A stretch of DNA of 59,774 nucleotides from Synergistaceae bacterium. GTDB lineage: Bacteria; Synergistota; Synergistia; Synergistales; Aminobacteriaceae. The position numbers were made by a program, and so were the translations under genes. The stretch lies in contig JAFSWW010000101.1 of assembly GCA_017444345.1 (NCBI GenBank), positions 1-59,774 on the forward strand, written 5' to 3'. The notes under the pieces are model-generated. The model did no database searches and was not told the DNA's origin. It saw only the letters and a list, made by a program, of their open reading frames with translations. Positions 9,209-17,461 of this stretch are shown here, piece by piece. Positions within the stretch are counted from its first letter, which is position 1. The number at the start of each line of letters is the position of its first letter.

Positions 9209-10132
9209 TTAATGGAATATCGAAATAATATCGTCTTGTTTTGCTGAGCCGTCTTCAATAACCCGCGCAAAAATTCCTTCACGAGGCATAACACAATCGC
9301 CCGCAATTTTCCTAATAGCGCAGTCATTATGACATTCTTTGCCGATTTGAGTTACTTCACATAATGCGCTGCCAATTCGTAATTTTGTGCCGACTGGTAA
9401 TTTATTGAGTTCGATTCCTTGAGTCAAAATATTTTCTGCAAAAGCTCCGGCGGGGAATTTCATATTTGAAGATTTCTCAAGTTTTTTAACGCTCTCTACT
9501 GCTAATAGACTCACTTGTCTGTGCCAGTTCCCGGCGTGGGCATCTCCTATAATTCCATAATCTGACTTGAGAGTTATATTTTTAACAGCGTGTTTCTGTT
9601 CGCCCTTGTTTTCACTGATACATACAGCGATAATCTTTGCAGGAACTTGGCCGCAGTCTTGAGTTTTGCCCGATAACATTTCAGTCCCGTGTGAGATTGC
9701 CGCCCTGACACTATTAAAACATTCGCACGCAGCTTTCTCACTGCCGGGAAGATTTATAATTAATGACTCGTTTCTTATGCCTGACACTGCACGGGATAAA
9801 CAGCCGAACGGAGTAATTTTCATGCTTTCTGATCTCATGACTTCAGGAATCCCCCGGACTTCACGATTTATCACAGCAAGAGTCGCTTCAGGTGTTATAT
9901 CTCTAGGTGAGAATCCAGTCCCGCCCGTTGTGAGTATTAGACTTGCTTTTAACTCGTCTGAACATTTTATAAGCTCAGATTTTATCATGTCAAAATCATC
10001 GGGAATAATATTTTGATAAATTACTTGCCAGTTGTCAGACTCTAAAATTTTTACCAGAGCAGGCCCGCTTGTGTCCTGACGTTCTCCCCTTGAGCCTTTA
10101 TCGCTGATTGTGATTACTGCTGCATATTTCAT
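9209..10132 (-). CDS. MogA-like molybdopterin adenylyltransferase fused to a MOSC domain
   Basis: Residues 1-150 form a MogA/MoaB domain that adenylylates molybdopterin before metal insertion, with TTGGTGFSPRDITPEATL (GGTG at 70-73) and an INLPGS-type motif. Residues about 165-305 form a MOSC domain, a fold that binds molybdenum cofactor or sulfur carriers; KECHNDCAIRKIAGDC carries several cysteines. The start ATG at 10132 has AGAAGGAG upstream. This is the last gene of the minus-strand molybdenum block, 87 bp after moaC, and that gap holds a copy of an intergenic repeat. The fusion suggests coupling of adenylylation with a later cofactor step. Confidence 0.88.
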   Translation of the reverse strand: MKYAAVITISDKGSRGERQDTSGPALVKILESDNWQVIYQNIIPDDFDMIKSELIKCSDELKASLILTTGGTGFSPRDITPEATLAVINREVRGIPEVMRSESMKITPFGCLSRAVSGIRNESLIINLPGSEKAACECFNSVRAAISHGTEMLSGKTQDCGQVPAKIIAVCISENKGEQKHAVKNITLKSDYGIIGDAHAGNWHRQVSLLAVESVKKLEKSSNMKFPAGAFAENILTQGIELNKLPVGTKLRIGSALCEVTQIGKECHNDCAIRKIAGDCVMPREGIFARVIEDGSAKQDDIISIFH

Positions 10133-10166
10133 TATTAAATTTCTCCTTCTTATTACATATATCGCA

Positions 10167-10221
10167 CGTGAATATTCACAAAAAAATTTTTATACAGTTA
10201 ATGCGAGATAAACCCGTTATT
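10167..10221 (-). repeat. Intergenic repeat copy between moaC and mogA-MOSC
   Basis: This roughly 55-bp stretch resembles one at 10798-10858 between moaA and moaC. Read on the minus strand, both contain TAACGGG, a CTCRCA..ATTAAC block and an A/T run leading to GTRAATATTCAYG. One frame of each copy gives FFVNIHxR, with the Val and His codons differing only at the third base. Confidence 0.6.
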
Positions 10222-10696
10222 AATCAAGTTTTATATAATCTCCGTGAACTCCGCCGCTTTTGGAATTCAAGCAAATATCACTAATTATCATATCTTTCTG
10301 TACTGCCTTGCACATATCGTAAATAGTGAGTAATGCAATACTAACAGCCGTTAATGCTTCCATTTCTACACCTGTGCGGCCTGAGCAGGAAATTTCAGAT
10401 TTTACTTCAACCGAAAAATTTGATTCGTCAAGTGAAAGCGATATATCAGCTCCGTTAATATTAATCGGGTGGCACATGGGTATAATATCCGGAGTTTTCT
10501 TTGCGCCCATGATCCCGGCGATTTGTGCGACTGTCAAGACATCACCTTTTTTTATGCCGCCTGACTTTATAAGCTCGAAAGTTTTAGAATTTACGTATAT
10601 GCGACCTGATGCCGCTGCTTTGCGATTCGTTATATCTTTATCGCCTACATTTACCATTTTTGCGCGTCCTTCGTCGTTAAAGTGTGTGAAGTCCAT
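10220..10696 (-). CDS. moaC: Cyclic pyranopterin monophosphate synthase
   Basis: MoaC converts the MoaA product to cyclic pyranopterin monophosphate. The 158-residue protein shows all hallmarks: MVNVGDK near the N-terminus, IMGAKKTPDIIPMCHP with the active-site region, and GVEMEALTAVSIALLTIYDMCKA. The catalytic Lys/Asp region near the C-terminus ends SGGVHGDY. The start ATG at 10696 has GGGAG upstream. It lies between moaA (173-bp gap) and mogA-MOSC (87-bp gap); both gaps contain related repeat sequence. Confidence 0.96.
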   Translation of the reverse strand: MDFTHFNDEGRAKMVNVGDKDITNRKAAASGRIYVNSKTFELIKSGGIKKGDVLTVAQIAGIMGAKKTPDIIPMCHPININGADISLSLDESNFSVEVKSEISCSGRTGVEMEALTAVSIALLTIYDMCKAVQKDMIISDICLNSKSGGVHGDYIKLD

Positions 10697-10750
10697 TTGT
10701 TAGCTCCCTTATTTTATTATATTTGCTTAACATTTTAGCGAGTCCGTTAT

Positions 10751-10861
10751 TTAAGCCCGCCTATAACGTGAATATATTAATGCTGCTTCCCGCCTCTCAT
10801 GAATATTTACAAAAAATTTTATTGCCGTTAATGTGTGAGTCATCCCGTGCCCGTTATTCAT
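10751..10861 (-). repeat. moaA/moaC gap: repeat copy and 36-codon micro-ORF
   Basis: The 173-bp gap between moaA and moaC holds the second copy of the intergenic repeat (10798-10858). An ATG 8 bp after the moaA stop opens a micro-ORF of 36 residues (MNNGHGMTHT.. to ..YSRYRRA), ending at 10751. A further diverged CGGGCTTAAATAACGG piece lies near 10745-10760. No conserved protein is recognisable, so this is listed as repeat-derived sequence rather than a gene. Confidence 0.5.
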
Positions 10862-10869
10862 GAAAATTT

Positions 10870-11802
10870 CTAGCCTCCGATTCTGTTCATGGGTCTTAGT
10901 GATTGAGTCTTCTTACGTGAAATTAGCGCGTGTCTTTCCGGTTTTGACTCGATTGCTTGAATGATTAAAGATTTAAGCTCGCTTTTATTCTTGTGTCTTA
11001 CAAAAATTTCCGTCTCTGAATGCAGACAAGGCTTTATATATCCGTCAGCGGTGAGTCTGATTCTGTTGCAACTTGAGCAGAAAGCATTACTAATCGGGCT
11101 GATAAATCCTATATTGCCATGAGAATCCGGCAATTTGTATAATTTGGCGACTCCGTCATTCTTAAGCGGCACGAGTTCGGGCAAAATCTCTAAAATTTTC
11201 TGCGATGACATAAATTTTTTTGCGTCATTAAATTCAAGCATGGGCATTAACTCAATAAAGCGAACATCAATATTTGAATTAATCGTGATTTCTGCGAGAT
11301 CTCTTATTTCGTCATCGTTGAAACCGTTAATCAAGACAGTATTTAATTTAACCCTGAAATTATTTTCTTGAGCTGCCCTAATTCCCCGTAAAGCATCATC
11401 AAGACAGCCGCCGCGAGTTATATACGAATATTTTCCGGGATTAAGAGTGTCAAGACTGATATTTAAGCGTTCGACTCCTGATTCTCTTAGAGATTTAGCA
11501 AGTTCGGGCAAAAAAATTCCGTTCGTTGTAATACAAATTTCGTTTATTGCTTGAATCTCCCGTGTCCGACTGCATATTGAGACAATATTTTTGCGTAAAA
11601 GAGGCTCGCCCCCTGTGAATCGTATTTTATTGATTCCTAGTTCTGAAGCTGCCTCAATAATTAATATAATCTCGTCATCGCTCATAATATCAGACTTGAA
11701 ATTTTCAGGCTGACTCGTTTTACAATAGCGGCAATTGAGATTACATTTATCAGTCAAAGAAATCCGCATGTAACTTATTTCACGGTTAAATAAATCTCTC
11801 AT
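10870..11802 (-). CDS. moaA: GTP 3',8-cyclase (radical SAM)
   Basis: MoaA performs the first step of molybdopterin synthesis, rearranging GTP by radical SAM chemistry. C20, C24 and C27 (CNLNCRYC) bind the SAM cluster. A second, substrate-side cluster is provided by FCSSCNRIRLTADGYIKPC. The protein ends in NRIGG, the conserved Gly-Gly tail required for catalysis in the family. At 310 residues it is slightly shorter than average but complete. It starts one base after the stop of the MoeA-like gene upstream, so the two are likely coupled. Confidence 0.96.
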   Translation of the reverse strand: MRDLFNREISYMRISLTDKCNLNCRYCKTSQPENFKSDIMSDDEIILIIEAASELGINKIRFTGGEPLLRKNIVSICSRTREIQAINEICITTNGIFLPELAKSLRESGVERLNISLDTLNPGKYSYITRGGCLDDALRGIRAAQENNFRVKLNTVLINGFNDDEIRDLAEITINSNIDVRFIELMPMLEFNDAKKFMSSQKILEILPELVPLKNDGVAKLYKLPDSHGNIGFISPISNAFCSSCNRIRLTADGYIKPCLHSETEIFVRHKNKSELKSLIIQAIESKPERHALISRKKTQSLRPMNRIGG

Positions 11803-11803
11803 G

Positions 11804-12820
11804 TTAATAACGCCCGAATGTGCAATTAGGAAAATGGCAATCTTTACAGAGCTGACAGAGTCCCCCGTCCCCTAAGTTAATTAAATCTTGACGAGTAAAT
11901 TTTTTCCGTGTAAAAATTTGCGGCAGTAACACATCAAAAATAGTAGTCTTCATGATAATTGCTGCTCCGGGAACTCCGATTAAAGCTATATTATTTAAAT
12001 ATGCAAGCAAAGTCATATTCCCGGGCTGAGAAGGGACTCCATATGAAATTATTTCGGCTCCTGTTCGTGCAATGGCTGAAGGCGTTAAATCATCGGGATC
12101 TACTGACATCCCGCCGGACATTATGATAATTTCTGCGCCCTGTTGAATAAATAAATTAATTGCGTCATTTAACATAGCTAAATCATCATCACAAATTTTT
12201 ACGCCTAAAATCTCACACGGATAATGCGATAATTTCTCACGCGCTACACTCTCAAATTTATCTTGAATCAAGCCATTATAAATCTCTGAACCGGTTATAA
12301 TTATTCCTGCTTTCATGTTATTATAAGGCAATAAATTAATTAATTCTCGATTCCTGCATAAATTCTCGGCCTGAATTATATTTTTTTCTTGAGTAACTAA
12401 CGGAATTATTCTCATTGAAGCGAGTCGCGCGCCCTTCTTCACCGGGTAATTATTAGGCATTGTCGAAATAGTTATATCTTGAATAGAATTTATTTCGCGC
12501 AAAAGTTCACAGTCAACACAAAACAGTCCGTCAATATCAGAAATTAATAAAATTTTCCCCTCGTTCGGCTCCGTAAAATGAGTAAATTTGCATTCACATA
12601 TTTTTGCGAGTCTCTTGGCCGCATCTTCCTCGTGAATTTCGCCGGATTCAGACTCCCATATAAAAACGTGTTTCTTTCCGAGTCGCAGCAATTCCGGAAT
12701 GTCTGAACTTGTTATAATATGCCCCCGCTTGAAAGCTGCTCCCTTAAAGCCGTCCCGCATTGCTGTTATATCGTGGCACAATTCGCGGCCTTCTGAGTCC
12801 TCGACTCTAATTTTTCTCAT
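11804..12820 (-). CDS. Molybdopterin-binding (MoeA/MogA-fold) protein with Cys-rich C-terminus
   Basis: This 338-residue protein has a MoCF_biosynth domain in its second half (AGIIITGSEIYNG, IIIMSGGMSVDPDDLTPSAI, LIGVPGAAIIMKTTIFD). It lacks the MoeA domain order. The tail GGLCQLCKDCHFPNCTFGRY has four cysteines that could bind a metal or sulfur. Similar stand-alone proteins accompany molybdoenzyme and xanthine-dehydrogenase-type operons in anaerobes, but their exact step is not established. It overlaps moeA by 4 bp and precedes moaA, so it belongs to the cofactor operon. Confidence 0.8.
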   Translation of the reverse strand: MRKIRVEDSEGRELCHDITAMRDGFKGAAFKRGHIITSSDIPELLRLGKKHVFIWESESGEIHEEDAAKRLAKICECKFTHFTEPNEGKILLISDIDGLFCVDCELLREINSIQDITISTMPNNYPVKKGARLASMRIIPLVTQEKNIIQAENLCRNRELINLLPYNNMKAGIIITGSEIYNGLIQDKFESVAREKLSHYPCEILGVKICDDDLAMLNDAINLFIQQGAEIIIMSGGMSVDPDDLTPSAIARTGAEIISYGVPSQPGNMTLLAYLNNIALIGVPGAAIIMKTTIFDVLLPQIFTRKKFTRQDLINLGDGGLCQLCKDCHFPNCTFGRY

Positions 12821-13998
12821 ATTATGAACCCCTTTAATCTTGTATTTTCCGGTAATTTATCACTGCCAGCCGGAATAACTGCCATTAAATTACTTCCTGC
12901 CATAGTGCTTAATACTCCGTTGCCCTGCTCTGAAGGAACGTTTATAAAAATTTGCCCGTCTCTAATAATTAATTTGCCGCGAATAATTCTCATCATGGGG
13001 CTTCTTTTATTGAACGGGTTAGCAAGAATTATATCAATCTCATCGGGAATAAAATTTTTTGAGCCTGATAATTTCTCCAGCGCAGGAAGTGCCACCGCAT
13101 AATAATTAGTGAGTGCCGACGCGGGATTACCTGATAAACAGCAAATTAATTTGTTATCTTTCACGGCATAAATACATTTTCCGCCCGGTTTCAAGTCAAT
13201 ATCACGAAATAAAATTTTTGCACCTGAAATTTTCAAAGCGTCAGGGGTCTTGTCATAATCGCCTGCTGATACTCCGCCGGTTAAAATCAACGAGTCGCAA
13301 GTTGATAGAGATTCTATTATCGAGTCAGAAATTTTTTGCGCGTCATCTTGACAAATTCCCATAAATTTAGGCTCAAACCCTGCGAGCTTTAATGCTGTCA
13401 TGAAAGTATAATGACTCGCGTTATAAATCTTTCCGGGCAAAATCTCGCTTTGTAGTTCCTGAATCTCGTTACCTGTTGTGATTATTCCGATTACTGGGCG
13501 GCGGTAAACTTGAACAGAAAAAATATTTTGTGAGGCCAAGAGTCCCGCTGTTCCTGAGTCAATAAATTCCCCTTCACGTGCAATAATTTCCCCAGCTTTC
13601 ACGTCTTCACCTGATTTAATAATATTTTCGCCCGGCCTGAAAGTTTTAGAGATCTTCACTTTTTCCGCCGTGAACTCTGTATCTTCATATTTGATAATAG
13701 CATCTGCACCTTCAGGAATAGCAGCACCCGTTAAAATTTTTGCGGCCTCACCTTTCTTTAACGCGATATTAATAAAATCTCCGGCTTTGATCTCGCAAAT
13801 AATATTTAATTCTCCGGGGACATCTTGAGATCTGAACGCGTAACCGTCATAGGGCGAACGGTCAAACATGGGAATATTATAATTTGCTGTTATATCAGCT
13901 GCTAAGATTCGGCCTGCTGATTCGGACAATGAAATTTTTTCAGGCGGGACGGGATTAACATTTTCGATAACGATATTTCTTGCGTCGTAGAAATTCAT
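12817..13998 (-). CDS. moeA: Molybdopterin molybdotransferase
   Basis: MoeA inserts molybdate into adenylylated molybdopterin. The 393-residue protein has the expected order: N-terminal domain with NIPMFDRSPYDGYAFRS, a beta domain with ILTGAAIPEGADAIIKYEDT, the MoCF-binding domain with GIITTGNEIQE and LILTGGVSAGDYD, KPGGKCIYA with LSGNPASALTNYYA, and a C-terminal beta barrel. Length is standard. It overlaps the next cofactor gene by 4 bp and starts 6 bp after modC, linking uptake and insertion. Confidence 0.95.
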   Translation of the reverse strand: MNFYDARNIVIENVNPVPPEKISLSESAGRILAADITANYNIPMFDRSPYDGYAFRSQDVPGELNIICEIKAGDFINIALKKGEAAKILTGAAIPEGADAIIKYEDTEFTAEKVKISKTFRPGENIIKSGEDVKAGEIIAREGEFIDSGTAGLLASQNIFSVQVYRRPVIGIITTGNEIQELQSEILPGKIYNASHYTFMTALKLAGFEPKFMGICQDDAQKISDSIIESLSTCDSLILTGGVSAGDYDKTPDALKISGAKILFRDIDLKPGGKCIYAVKDNKLICCLSGNPASALTNYYAVALPALEKLSGSKNFIPDEIDIILANPFNKRSPMMRIIRGKLIIRDGQIFINVPSEQGNGVLSTMAGSNLMAVIPAGSDKLPENTRLKGFII

Positions 13999-14004
13999 AA
14001 TAAA

Positions 14005-15030
14005 TCACTCCTTCAAGATTAATAAATTTTCGGGGGGAATTGAAATTTTCACAATATCTGATTTTATTTGCTGCCATAAATTTTTGTCAACTTCCCAGCC
14101 GATTGGACTAATATTTTTATTCGCACATATGGGAATAAGCATTATAGTAAAAGAAAACGGATTCTCTATGACCTGAATAACTTTGCAGTCAAAACAATTA
14201 ATTTTACTGGATTCATGAATTATACTGTGCATTCTAACGCCTATAAATTTTGTGTCAGATTTAAAATTTTTGCACTTGAGCATTATATCCCAGTCAAGCG
14301 CGTAAATTTGACCGTTAATTATTTCTGCACGCGATATATTTTTACAGCCTGTTAAGATTGCCGCGTTCTTAGTTAGTGGATTCGTAAAAATTTCCTGCTT
14401 AGTCCCAAAATTTTCGACTTGGCCGTTATTAAAAATTGCGATTTTATCACAGAGTCTAAAAACTTCGTCCCTATTATGCGATACAAGAATTATAGAGCCC
14501 TCGAAATCAGTAAAAATATTCAATAATTCGCGCTCCATCTGAAAACGTAAATGGCTGTCAAGTGCTGATAAAGGCTCATCGAGCATTATTATATTTGGAC
14601 GGGATAATAACATTCTTGCGAGTGCTGTTCTTTGCTGCTGACCTCCTGAAATCTGAGACGGGTATAAATTTTTAACGCAGTCAAGCCCGAATCTCTCAAG
14701 AGTCATGAAAATTTCAGATTTATTTTTGCAGGAAATTCTGATATTCTGCTCAACCGTCATATTTGGAAATAGCGCGTAATTCTGAAACATTAAGCCAGTT
14801 TTACGCATTTGAGTCGGCAAATTAATTTTTTTATCGCTGTCAAATAAAATATTATTATCGAGAATGATTTGCCCAGTATCAGGCTTTATTATTCCTGATA
14901 TAGATTTCAGAGTTAGACTTTTGCCGCAGCCCGACGCACCCAGAATCGCAAGAGACTCATTTTTTATATTGAATGAGACATCAAGATTAAAGCCTGAAAA
15001 TTTTTTGTGAATATCAAGATAAAGACTCAT
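14005..15030 (-). CDS. modC: Molybdate ABC transporter ATP-binding protein
   Basis: ATPase of the molybdate importer. Walker A is GASGCGKS (residues 31-38), the Q-loop region is MFQNYALFPNMTVEQNI, the signature is ISGGQQQR and Walker B is IIMLDEPLSALD. The C-terminal 110 residues are diverged and only weakly like the usual molybdate-binding TOBE domain. Its ATGA start sequence is a second copy of the modB stop/start junction 58 bp upstream. Confidence 0.9.
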   Translation of the reverse strand: MSLYLDIHKKFSGFNLDVSFNIKNESLAILGASGCGKSLTLKSISGIIKPDTGQIILDNNILFDSDKKINLPTQMRKTGLMFQNYALFPNMTVEQNIRISCKNKSEIFMTLERFGLDCVKNLYPSQISGGQQQRTALARMLLSRPNIIMLDEPLSALDSHLRFQMERELLNIFTDFEGSIILVSHNRDEVFRLCDKIAIFNNGQVENFGTKQEIFTNPLTKNAAILTGCKNISRAEIINGQIYALDWDIMLKCKNFKSDTKFIGVRMHSIIHESSKINCFDCKVIQVIENPFSFTIMLIPICANKNISPIGWEVDKNLWQQIKSDIVKISIPPENLLILKE

Positions 15031-15090
15031 GATTTACACCTGAATATTTTTGCCCGCCCGTTATAGCCCGATTTATATAATTTCTCATGA
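15027..15090 (-). repeat. Duplicated modB/modC stop-start junction (2 copies)
   Basis: The sequence AAATCATGAG occurs at the modB end (TCATGA at 15085-15090, TGA being the modB stop) and again at the modC start (15027-15032, ATG being the modC start), 58 bp apart. The ATG in the first copy opens a 24-residue micro-ORF (MRNYINRAIT..) running to 15014, just inside modC. The simplest ancestor is a normal ATGA overlap duplicated once. The spacer holds AACGGGCGGGC and AAATATTCAGG, similar to sequence in the moa gaps. Confidence 0.6.
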
Positions 15091-15741
15091 TTTCCTGCGC
15101 TCAAGAAAATTTATAATCATTAATACAGCAAACGAGATCGCAATATTCACTAAGACCCATTTAAATGCAAGTTCGTCATTACCCGTGCGCCATAATTGAT
15201 AAACAGTCGTAGAAATTGTAGCAGTCTTACCCGGCGTGTAACCTGAAATCATGCTGGTAGCTCCATATTCACCGAGTGAACGCGCAAAAGATAAAACACT
15301 TCCGGCCATTATGCCATTTTTGCAGCATGGTAAAATAATTTTCCAGAATATAAACGTGTCTGAGAGTCCCAGTGTCCGAGCTGAATATATTAAATTTTTA
15401 TCGAGGGACTCAAACGCTCCCCGCGCAGTCCTGTACATTAACGGAAATGCTACGATTACAGAAGCAAACACGGCAGAATACCACATCATTGAAAGTTTTA
15501 CAGCAAAATTTTCAAGCATAAACGAGCCTATTATTCTTTTAGGGCCAAGTAAACGCAGCAAAAAATATCCTGTTACAGTCGGAGGCAGCACTAAAGGCAG
15601 AGTCAATATTACATCAACAAAGCCCCGTAATAACGCCGGCAATTTCGCTACATACCACGCCGCAGCAATCCCAGTTAAGAAAACTATAAAACTTGAAATT
15701 AACGCGACTCTGATAGAATTTAATAACGGGTATAAATCCAT
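15085..15741 (-). CDS. modB: Molybdate ABC transporter permease
   Basis: Membrane subunit of the molybdate importer, 218 residues with five hydrophobic helices. It shows family motifs LPLVLPPTVTGYFLL and the cytoplasmic EAA loop ARTLGLSDTFIFWKIILPCC, followed by SFARSLGEYGATSMISG. Length and motifs are normal. It lies 11 bp downstream of modA. Its TGA stop sits in the duplicated junction described separately. Confidence 0.94.
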   Translation of the reverse strand: MDLYPLLNSIRVALISSFIVFLTGIAAAWYVAKLPALLRGFVDVILTLPLVLPPTVTGYFLLRLLGPKRIIGSFMLENFAVKLSMMWYSAVFASVIVAFPLMYRTARGAFESLDKNLIYSARTLGLSDTFIFWKIILPCCKNGIMAGSVLSFARSLGEYGATSMISGYTPGKTATISTTVYQLWRTGNDELAFKWVLVNIAISFAVLMIINFLERRKS

Positions 15742-15752
15742 TTTTTATTATT

Positions 15753-16508
15753 TTATTTTGCCATAGAGAAGCCTATTGACGAGAAAATTTTTATTGCTTG
15801 TGAAGATTGCAGGAACTCAAGAAAATTTTTAGCTCTTACTGGATTCTTTGCATTCTTGATAATTGCCGCAGGATATATAACAGGAGTCTTTAACATTCCC
15901 GCCGGAGCCTCGCCTATTATCATTAATTTATGAGTCGCCGCGTCAGTTGCATAAACGATCCCGCAGTCTACAACACTTTCACGCACCTGCATAGCTACTT
16001 CTGTAACGTTGCTTGCAAATGAAATTTTTTTCTCCGAGTTCAATTTGTCCCAGATTCCCATATTCGTCAAAATTTCCTGTGAATAAGCACCTACAGGAAC
16101 ATCTGAATTTCCAAGTGCAATTAAATTTATTTGTCCGGATTTCAAGTCATCATAAGAATTTATTTTTGCTGGGTTGCCTTCAGGGACGACTAAGACGATT
16201 TTATTTTCAAGTAAATTAATTCTTGATTCTGAGTCAATTAAGCCTGCTTTATCAAGTGCATTCATTTGCTTTTGAGCCGCAGAAATAAATAAATCACAGT
16301 CCGCGCCCTCTATAATCTGAGTCTTTAACGTTCCCGACGAGTCAAAATTATATACGATTTCTACATCAGGATTTAAATTTGTGTATATGCTCGAAATTTT
16401 TTCAAGTGAATATTGCATTGAGGCCGCCGCGAAAACTGTCAGGATTTCAGCAGATGCGCTGCTAGTGAATGCAGATAATATAATTAATAACGCGATAAAT
16501 TTTTTCAT
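15753..16508 (-). CDS. modA: Molybdate-binding protein ModA
   Basis: Periplasmic molybdate-binding component. A signal peptide (MKKFIALLIILSAFTSSASA) precedes LTVFAAASMQYSLEKI, the oxyanion-binding N-terminal motif, and NFDSSGTLKTQIIEGADCDLFISA. The middle has GNSDVPVGAYSQEIL, typical of ModA. At 251 residues it is normal. Its start overlaps the mobA stop by 4 bp, so cofactor-nucleotide synthesis and molybdate capture are in one transcript. Confidence 0.94.
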   Translation of the reverse strand: MKKFIALLIILSAFTSSASAEILTVFAAASMQYSLEKISSIYTNLNPDVEIVYNFDSSGTLKTQIIEGADCDLFISAAQKQMNALDKAGLIDSESRINLLENKIVLVVPEGNPAKINSYDDLKSGQINLIALGNSDVPVGAYSQEILTNMGIWDKLNSEKKISFASNVTEVAMQVRESVVDCGIVYATDAATHKLMIIGEAPAGMLKTPVIYPAAIIKNAKNPVRAKNFLEFLQSSQAIKIFSSIGFSMAK

Positions 16509-17077
16509 GATAATATCTCCTTATTTAATAGCCAATTTCTATAATCTTCAGGTGTGTTAAGATTCACGAGAAAATTTTTATAATTATTATCCAAATATAA
16601 ATAATGCACGTCAATATTTGCTAGAAATTTTTTGACACTGAAAATATTTGCGTTTATTGCCGACTCGATTTCTTTAATGCAGGATTTATTATATATTCCC
16701 GTTAAAGGCTGGATTTTGCCATTCAAGACAGGGATCAAGCAATTATCAGATTCATTCAGGTTAAAATAAAGCTCGTCAATAAAATTTGCGCTTATTCCGG
16801 GAACATCGCAGGAAGTAACAAATATAAATTTACTAGCTGACATTTTCAAAGCTGTGAGAATTCCACCGAGCGGCCCGCAATTTTCCACGCAGTCAGGCCA
16901 TAAAGTAAATTTGCTGTCCGTGATTTGATGCTCATCCCTGACTGATAAAGCTATATTATTAAATCCTGTCAGATTCGGAATTATTGAATCAAGAAATAAT
17001 TTATACTTGGGAGTCTTCATTCTAGTAGAGAGTCCCCCGCATAATATCACAGCCGTAGATTCTGATTTATTTATCAT
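16505..17077 (-). CDS. mobA: Molybdenum cofactor guanylyltransferase (MobA-like)
   Basis: A nucleotidyltransferase-fold protein of 190 residues that attaches GMP to molybdopterin to make the MGD form used by DMSO-reductase-family enzymes. AVILCGGLSTRMKTPKYKLFL is the nucleotide-binding P-loop-like motif, in which the family GGxSxRMG..K is slightly altered. FVTSCDVPG is the metal-binding segment. The start ATG at 17077 sits in the first TCATGA of the repeat array that separates it from tatC. Without that array the two genes would overlap by ATGA. Confidence 0.88.
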   Translation of the reverse strand: MINKSESTAVILCGGLSTRMKTPKYKLFLDSIIPNLTGFNNIALSVRDEHQITDSKFTLWPDCVENCGPLGGILTALKMSASKFIFVTSCDVPGISANFIDELYFNLNESDNCLIPVLNGKIQPLTGIYNKSCIKEIESAINANIFSVKKFLANIDVHYLYLDNNYKNFLVNLNTPEDYRNWLLNKEILS

Positions 17078-17461
17078 GATTCACACTCTAAACATAAAGC
17101 AATATCAAGCATAAAAATTTTTGATTCAAGAAATAATTTACTTTCATTCTAGTTAATAATTCCCCCGCGAAAAATTTATCATGCTTCACACCTGAAACAT
17201 AAAGCAATATCAAGCCGCAAAAATTTTGATTCAAGAAATAATTTATATGCGTTCATTCTCGCAATTACCCGCAAAAATTCATGATTCACGCCTGAAAACA
17301 CGAGACAACACAGCCACGAAAATATTATTATATGCGTTTATTCTCGTAAAATTTATCATGATTTCTGCTTCAAACATGAGACAATATCAGCCCCGAAATA
17401 TTATATATATTCATTCTCATGATTCACGCCTGAAACGTGAAGCAATCTCCGCCCCGAAAAT
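17074..17461 (-). repeat. Five-copy tandem array of the tatC/mobA stop-start junction
   Basis: Five imperfect units begin with TCATG at 17074, 17179, 17279, 17356 and 17417 (spacings 105, 100, 77, 61 bp). The last is the true tatC 3' end; the first contains the mobA start codon. Each shares CAT-x-ATTCACRCCTGAAAC followed by RAGCAATATCA and, in several, a TATGCGTTCATTCTCG spacer. The ATG at 17359 opens a 26-residue ORF that begins MIN like MobA and ends FRRES like TatC, with its TGA at 17279-17281 overlapping the next ATG. The whole 339-bp gap between the two genes is made of these units. Confidence 0.85.
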
